Below, piece by piece: positions 62,726 to 64,000 of a stretch of DNA of 64,000 nucleotides. Source of the stretch: an uncultured Polaribacter sp. (lineage in GTDB: Bacteria > Bacteroidota > Bacteroidia > Flavobacteriales > Flavobacteriaceae); contig CALSRX010000002.1 of assembly GCA_943788865.1 (NCBI GenBank), forward strand, positions 462,779-526,778, given 5' to 3'. The notes beneath the pieces are model-generated. The model was given only the letters and a program-made list of their open reading frames with translations, was not told the origin of the DNA and did no database searches. How positions within the stretch are numbered: position 1 is the first letter of the stretch; each line of letters starts with the position of its first letter. The translations under genes were made by a program, and so were the position numbers.

Positions 62726-63641
62726 AATGTATTGCAAAAGAAAGTATTAAAAACGCTACTAACACTATATTTATTTCGAGTTTCTTATGCATTGACTGCA
62801 ACCCATTTGCCATAATAATGGTAGATGGAAATAAAAATGTAACGAATTCTGTTCCGTTCTTTTCTTCTACCAAAGAAATAAATACAATCGCTATTGCTAA
62901 ATGTAGCATCAGCAACACCCAGCTCCTTTTAAACTTATTACTAACAGATAGCACTTTTCCTGTTCTTAACAGTAAAGAAACACCAGTAAAAAAAGCAAAT
63001 GTCATTGCAAACAAACTATAATAATCTGTTTTGTAAAAGCTTAAATCTACAGTAAAAGTCGTATCAAACAATTGATAAAAAGTGGCTAAATCATTGATCC
63101 AAAACAGGTAGGTGAAATATAAAAAGACCGGTGTAATAAATCCTACTACCGGAATCAACACGGTTCTAATTGTGATTTTTGCAAAGAAGAAAACAGCAGC
63201 ATAAAGCAAACCTATATAAAGAAGGTAAAAAGGAGAAATTAAAAATAACACCCCTAACCAAAATCCGCTATCAAACAATTTTTGATATACAATTTTTAAG
63301 GTTCTTAAACTATACACTCTTCTAAAAAACAAAAACAACAATAAAAAAGTAAAAACTATTGAAGTTTCTATAATAAACGCATTTAGAAAACCCAGTCCAA
63401 TTACAAAAAGTAAAAATGCATACGAATTATCTCTTGTTAATTTATTTTTAGAAATGATAAAATTAAACAAGAAAAAAAGCAATAAAAACAAAGGAGTAAC
63501 CAACAAAAACTTATAAAAGTCTCCGAGATTTATTTCGGCTTTTTTCACCACTATAAAATCCAACAGGTAGTAGATAAAAAAAAGTACCGTAATAAGTATA
63601 AAATTTACTGGTTTTGATTTGCCGAAAAAATTGGCTAACAT
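62715..63641 (-). CDS. DUF6427 polytopic membrane protein
   Basis: 308 residues with about eight hydrophobic helices (for example NFILITVLFFIYYLLDFIV, FLLVTPLFLLLFFLFNFII, LFLLFLFFRRVYSL, TITIRTVLIPVVGFITPVFLYFTYLFW, and the C-terminal NIVLVAFLILSFAIHFI). A family restricted to Bacteroidota (DUF6427, named from memory) that is usually beside DUF6341, as here. Function unknown. It is divergent to the DUF6341 gene and convergent with upp. Confidence 0.85.
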   Translation of the reverse strand: MLANFFGKSKPVNFILITVLFFIYYLLDFIVVKKAEINLGDFYKFLLVTPLFLLLFFLFNFIISKNKLTRDNSYAFLLFVIGLGFLNAFIIETSIVFTFLLLFLFFRRVYSLRTLKIVYQKLFDSGFWLGVLFLISPFYLLYIGLLYAAVFFFAKITIRTVLIPVVGFITPVFLYFTYLFWINDLATFYQLFDTTFTVDLSFYKTDYYSLFAMTFAFFTGVSLLLRTGKVLSVSNKFKRSWVLLMLHLAIAIVFISLVEEKNGTEFVTFLFPSTIIMANGLQSMHKKLEINIVLVAFLILSFAIHFIA

Positions 63642-63661
63642 AATTAGTTTTTATATTTTTG
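63631..63661 (+). promoter_or_regulatory. Promoter of the DUF6341 gene
   Basis: TTG at 63631-63633, 20-base spacer, then TATTTTTG at 63654-63661: a good Bacteroidetes -33/-7 promoter ending 21 bases before the ATG. It overlaps the divergent DUF6427 start. Confidence 0.65.
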
Positions 63662-63682
63662 CAACGTAAAGATACTTAAGTT

Positions 63683-63892
63683 ATGATAGCAAGCAATATT
63701 TTTAGATTAATTGGTGATTTTTTTACCTGGGCTTTTGGTCCTTTTCAAGCATTACGTTTAAGTGATTTAAGCTGGTGGGTTTCAAATGTAGTAAACTGGA
63801 TGTTTTTAGTTGTATTATTAGTATTATTTGCATACTGGATGAAAGAATCTGCACGCTTCAAAAGAGAAGGAATCGAAGATTCTGCAGAATAA
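63683..63892 (+). CDS. DUF6341 family small membrane protein
   Basis: 69 residues: MIASNIFRLIGDFFTWAFGPFQALRL, the Trp-rich SDLSWWVSNVVNWMFL and one clear helix (VVLLVLFAYWMKES), ending in a charged tail. This short Trp/Phe-rich family (DUF6341, named from memory) occurs in flavobacteria next to DUF6427 and trmB. Function unknown. Confidence 0.88.
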   Translation: MIASNIFRLIGDFFTWAFGPFQALRLSDLSWWVSNVVNWMFLVVLLVLFAYWMKESARFKREGIEDSAE

Positions 63893-63901
63893 CATTTTAC
63901 T

Positions 63902-64000
63902 TTGGGAAGCAAAAACAAATTAAAACGTTTTCATGAAAACGAAACGTTTTCTAATGTTGTTCAGCCAAAAAGAGAAGAAATACTAAATGGTTTTTCTCTT
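63902..64000 (+). CDS. trmB: tRNA (guanine(46)-N7)-methyltransferase, N-terminal fragment
   Basis: The window ends 33 codons into a frame that begins with TTG at 63902: the residues GSKNKLKRFHENETF and the following NVVQPKREEILNGFSL match the start of flavobacterial TrmB, which methylates G46 in tRNA with SAM. No SAM-binding motif is visible because the gene is cut by the window edge. It lies 9 bases after the DUF6341 stop, so the two are likely co-transcribed. TTG is the only plausible start. Confidence 0.8.
   Translation, partial: MGSKNKLKRFHENETFSNVVQPKREEILNGFSL

Overview
The window is a 64 kb piece of an AT-rich chromosome from the Bacteroidota, most likely a marine member of the Flavobacteriaceae (Polaribacter- or Tenacibaculum-like; the genus is inference). 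Lineage evidence: a complete sodium-pumping NADH:quinone reductase operon, a type IX secretion plug protein (DUF5103), the flavobacterial families DUF6427 and DUF6341, lipoprotein signals with a Lys-rich start, frequent TTG starts, almost exclusively TAA/TAG stops, and recurrent promoter boxes of the Bacteroidetes type TAnnTTTG about 20-80 nt upstream of genes. I saw no rRNA, tRNA, CRISPR array, insertion sequence or prophage. No gene-free stretch exceeds 300 bases; the longest (47614-47882) holds nothing recognisable.

Layout. 1-4.6 kb: gpmI (cut by the window edge), a thioredoxin-like protein, a frameshifted HAD hydrolase, an acetyl-CoA hydrolase/transferase gene with an in-frame stop, map and a methyltransferase. 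4.6-11.5 kb: a secreted TPR protein that looks split by a frameshift, apbE, an OmpA-like lipoprotein, a DEAD-box helicase, and two tandem alpha/beta hydrolases of which one has lost its front half. 11.5-17.7 kb: nqrABCDEF. ApbE attaches FMN to NqrB and NqrC, so the two loci work together although they lie about 4.6 kb apart. 17.9-23.1 kb: type IX secretion plug, apaG, a broken DUF3667 gene, an NRDE protein and pruA. 23.2-32.2 kb: four consecutive exported enzymes (M16 peptidase lipoprotein, Tat-type PLP enzyme, tricorn-like S41 peptidase, N-acyl-D-amino-acid deacylase lipoprotein) that look like an envelope peptide/D-amino-acid processing cluster.

32.3-33.3 kb: an orphan membrane protein whose stop codon lies inside a roughly 130-nt imperfect palindrome resembling an integron attC site, i.e. 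a solitary cassette-like unit. 33.4-48.7 kb: rsmG, a fatty acid desaturase, an aminotransferase, TatD, ogt, a very large outer membrane protein, glyS, ComF, an Ig-like lipoprotein, and a THC0290-type surface protein with a stop codon at its signal peptide. 48.7-56.2 kb: cystathionine gamma-synthase, ArsC-like and DUF3089 proteins, tdk-alr, mscL with an in-frame stop, and a MOSC protein. 56.3-64 kb: GH3-M23, yicC-gmk-nadD, a GT9 glycosyltransferase carrying a G9 tract, upp, DUF6427, DUF6341 and the start of trmB.

The most unusual overall property is the density of gene lesions: two A9-tract frameshifts, a probable A5 frameshift, two GGA-to-TGA changes at glycine codons, one CAG-to-TAG change, and a 5'-truncated hydrolase. 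They are either sequencing errors of a particular type or real, recent decay or slippage-controlled expression. Several intergenic hairpin repeats of dispersed-repeat type are also present.
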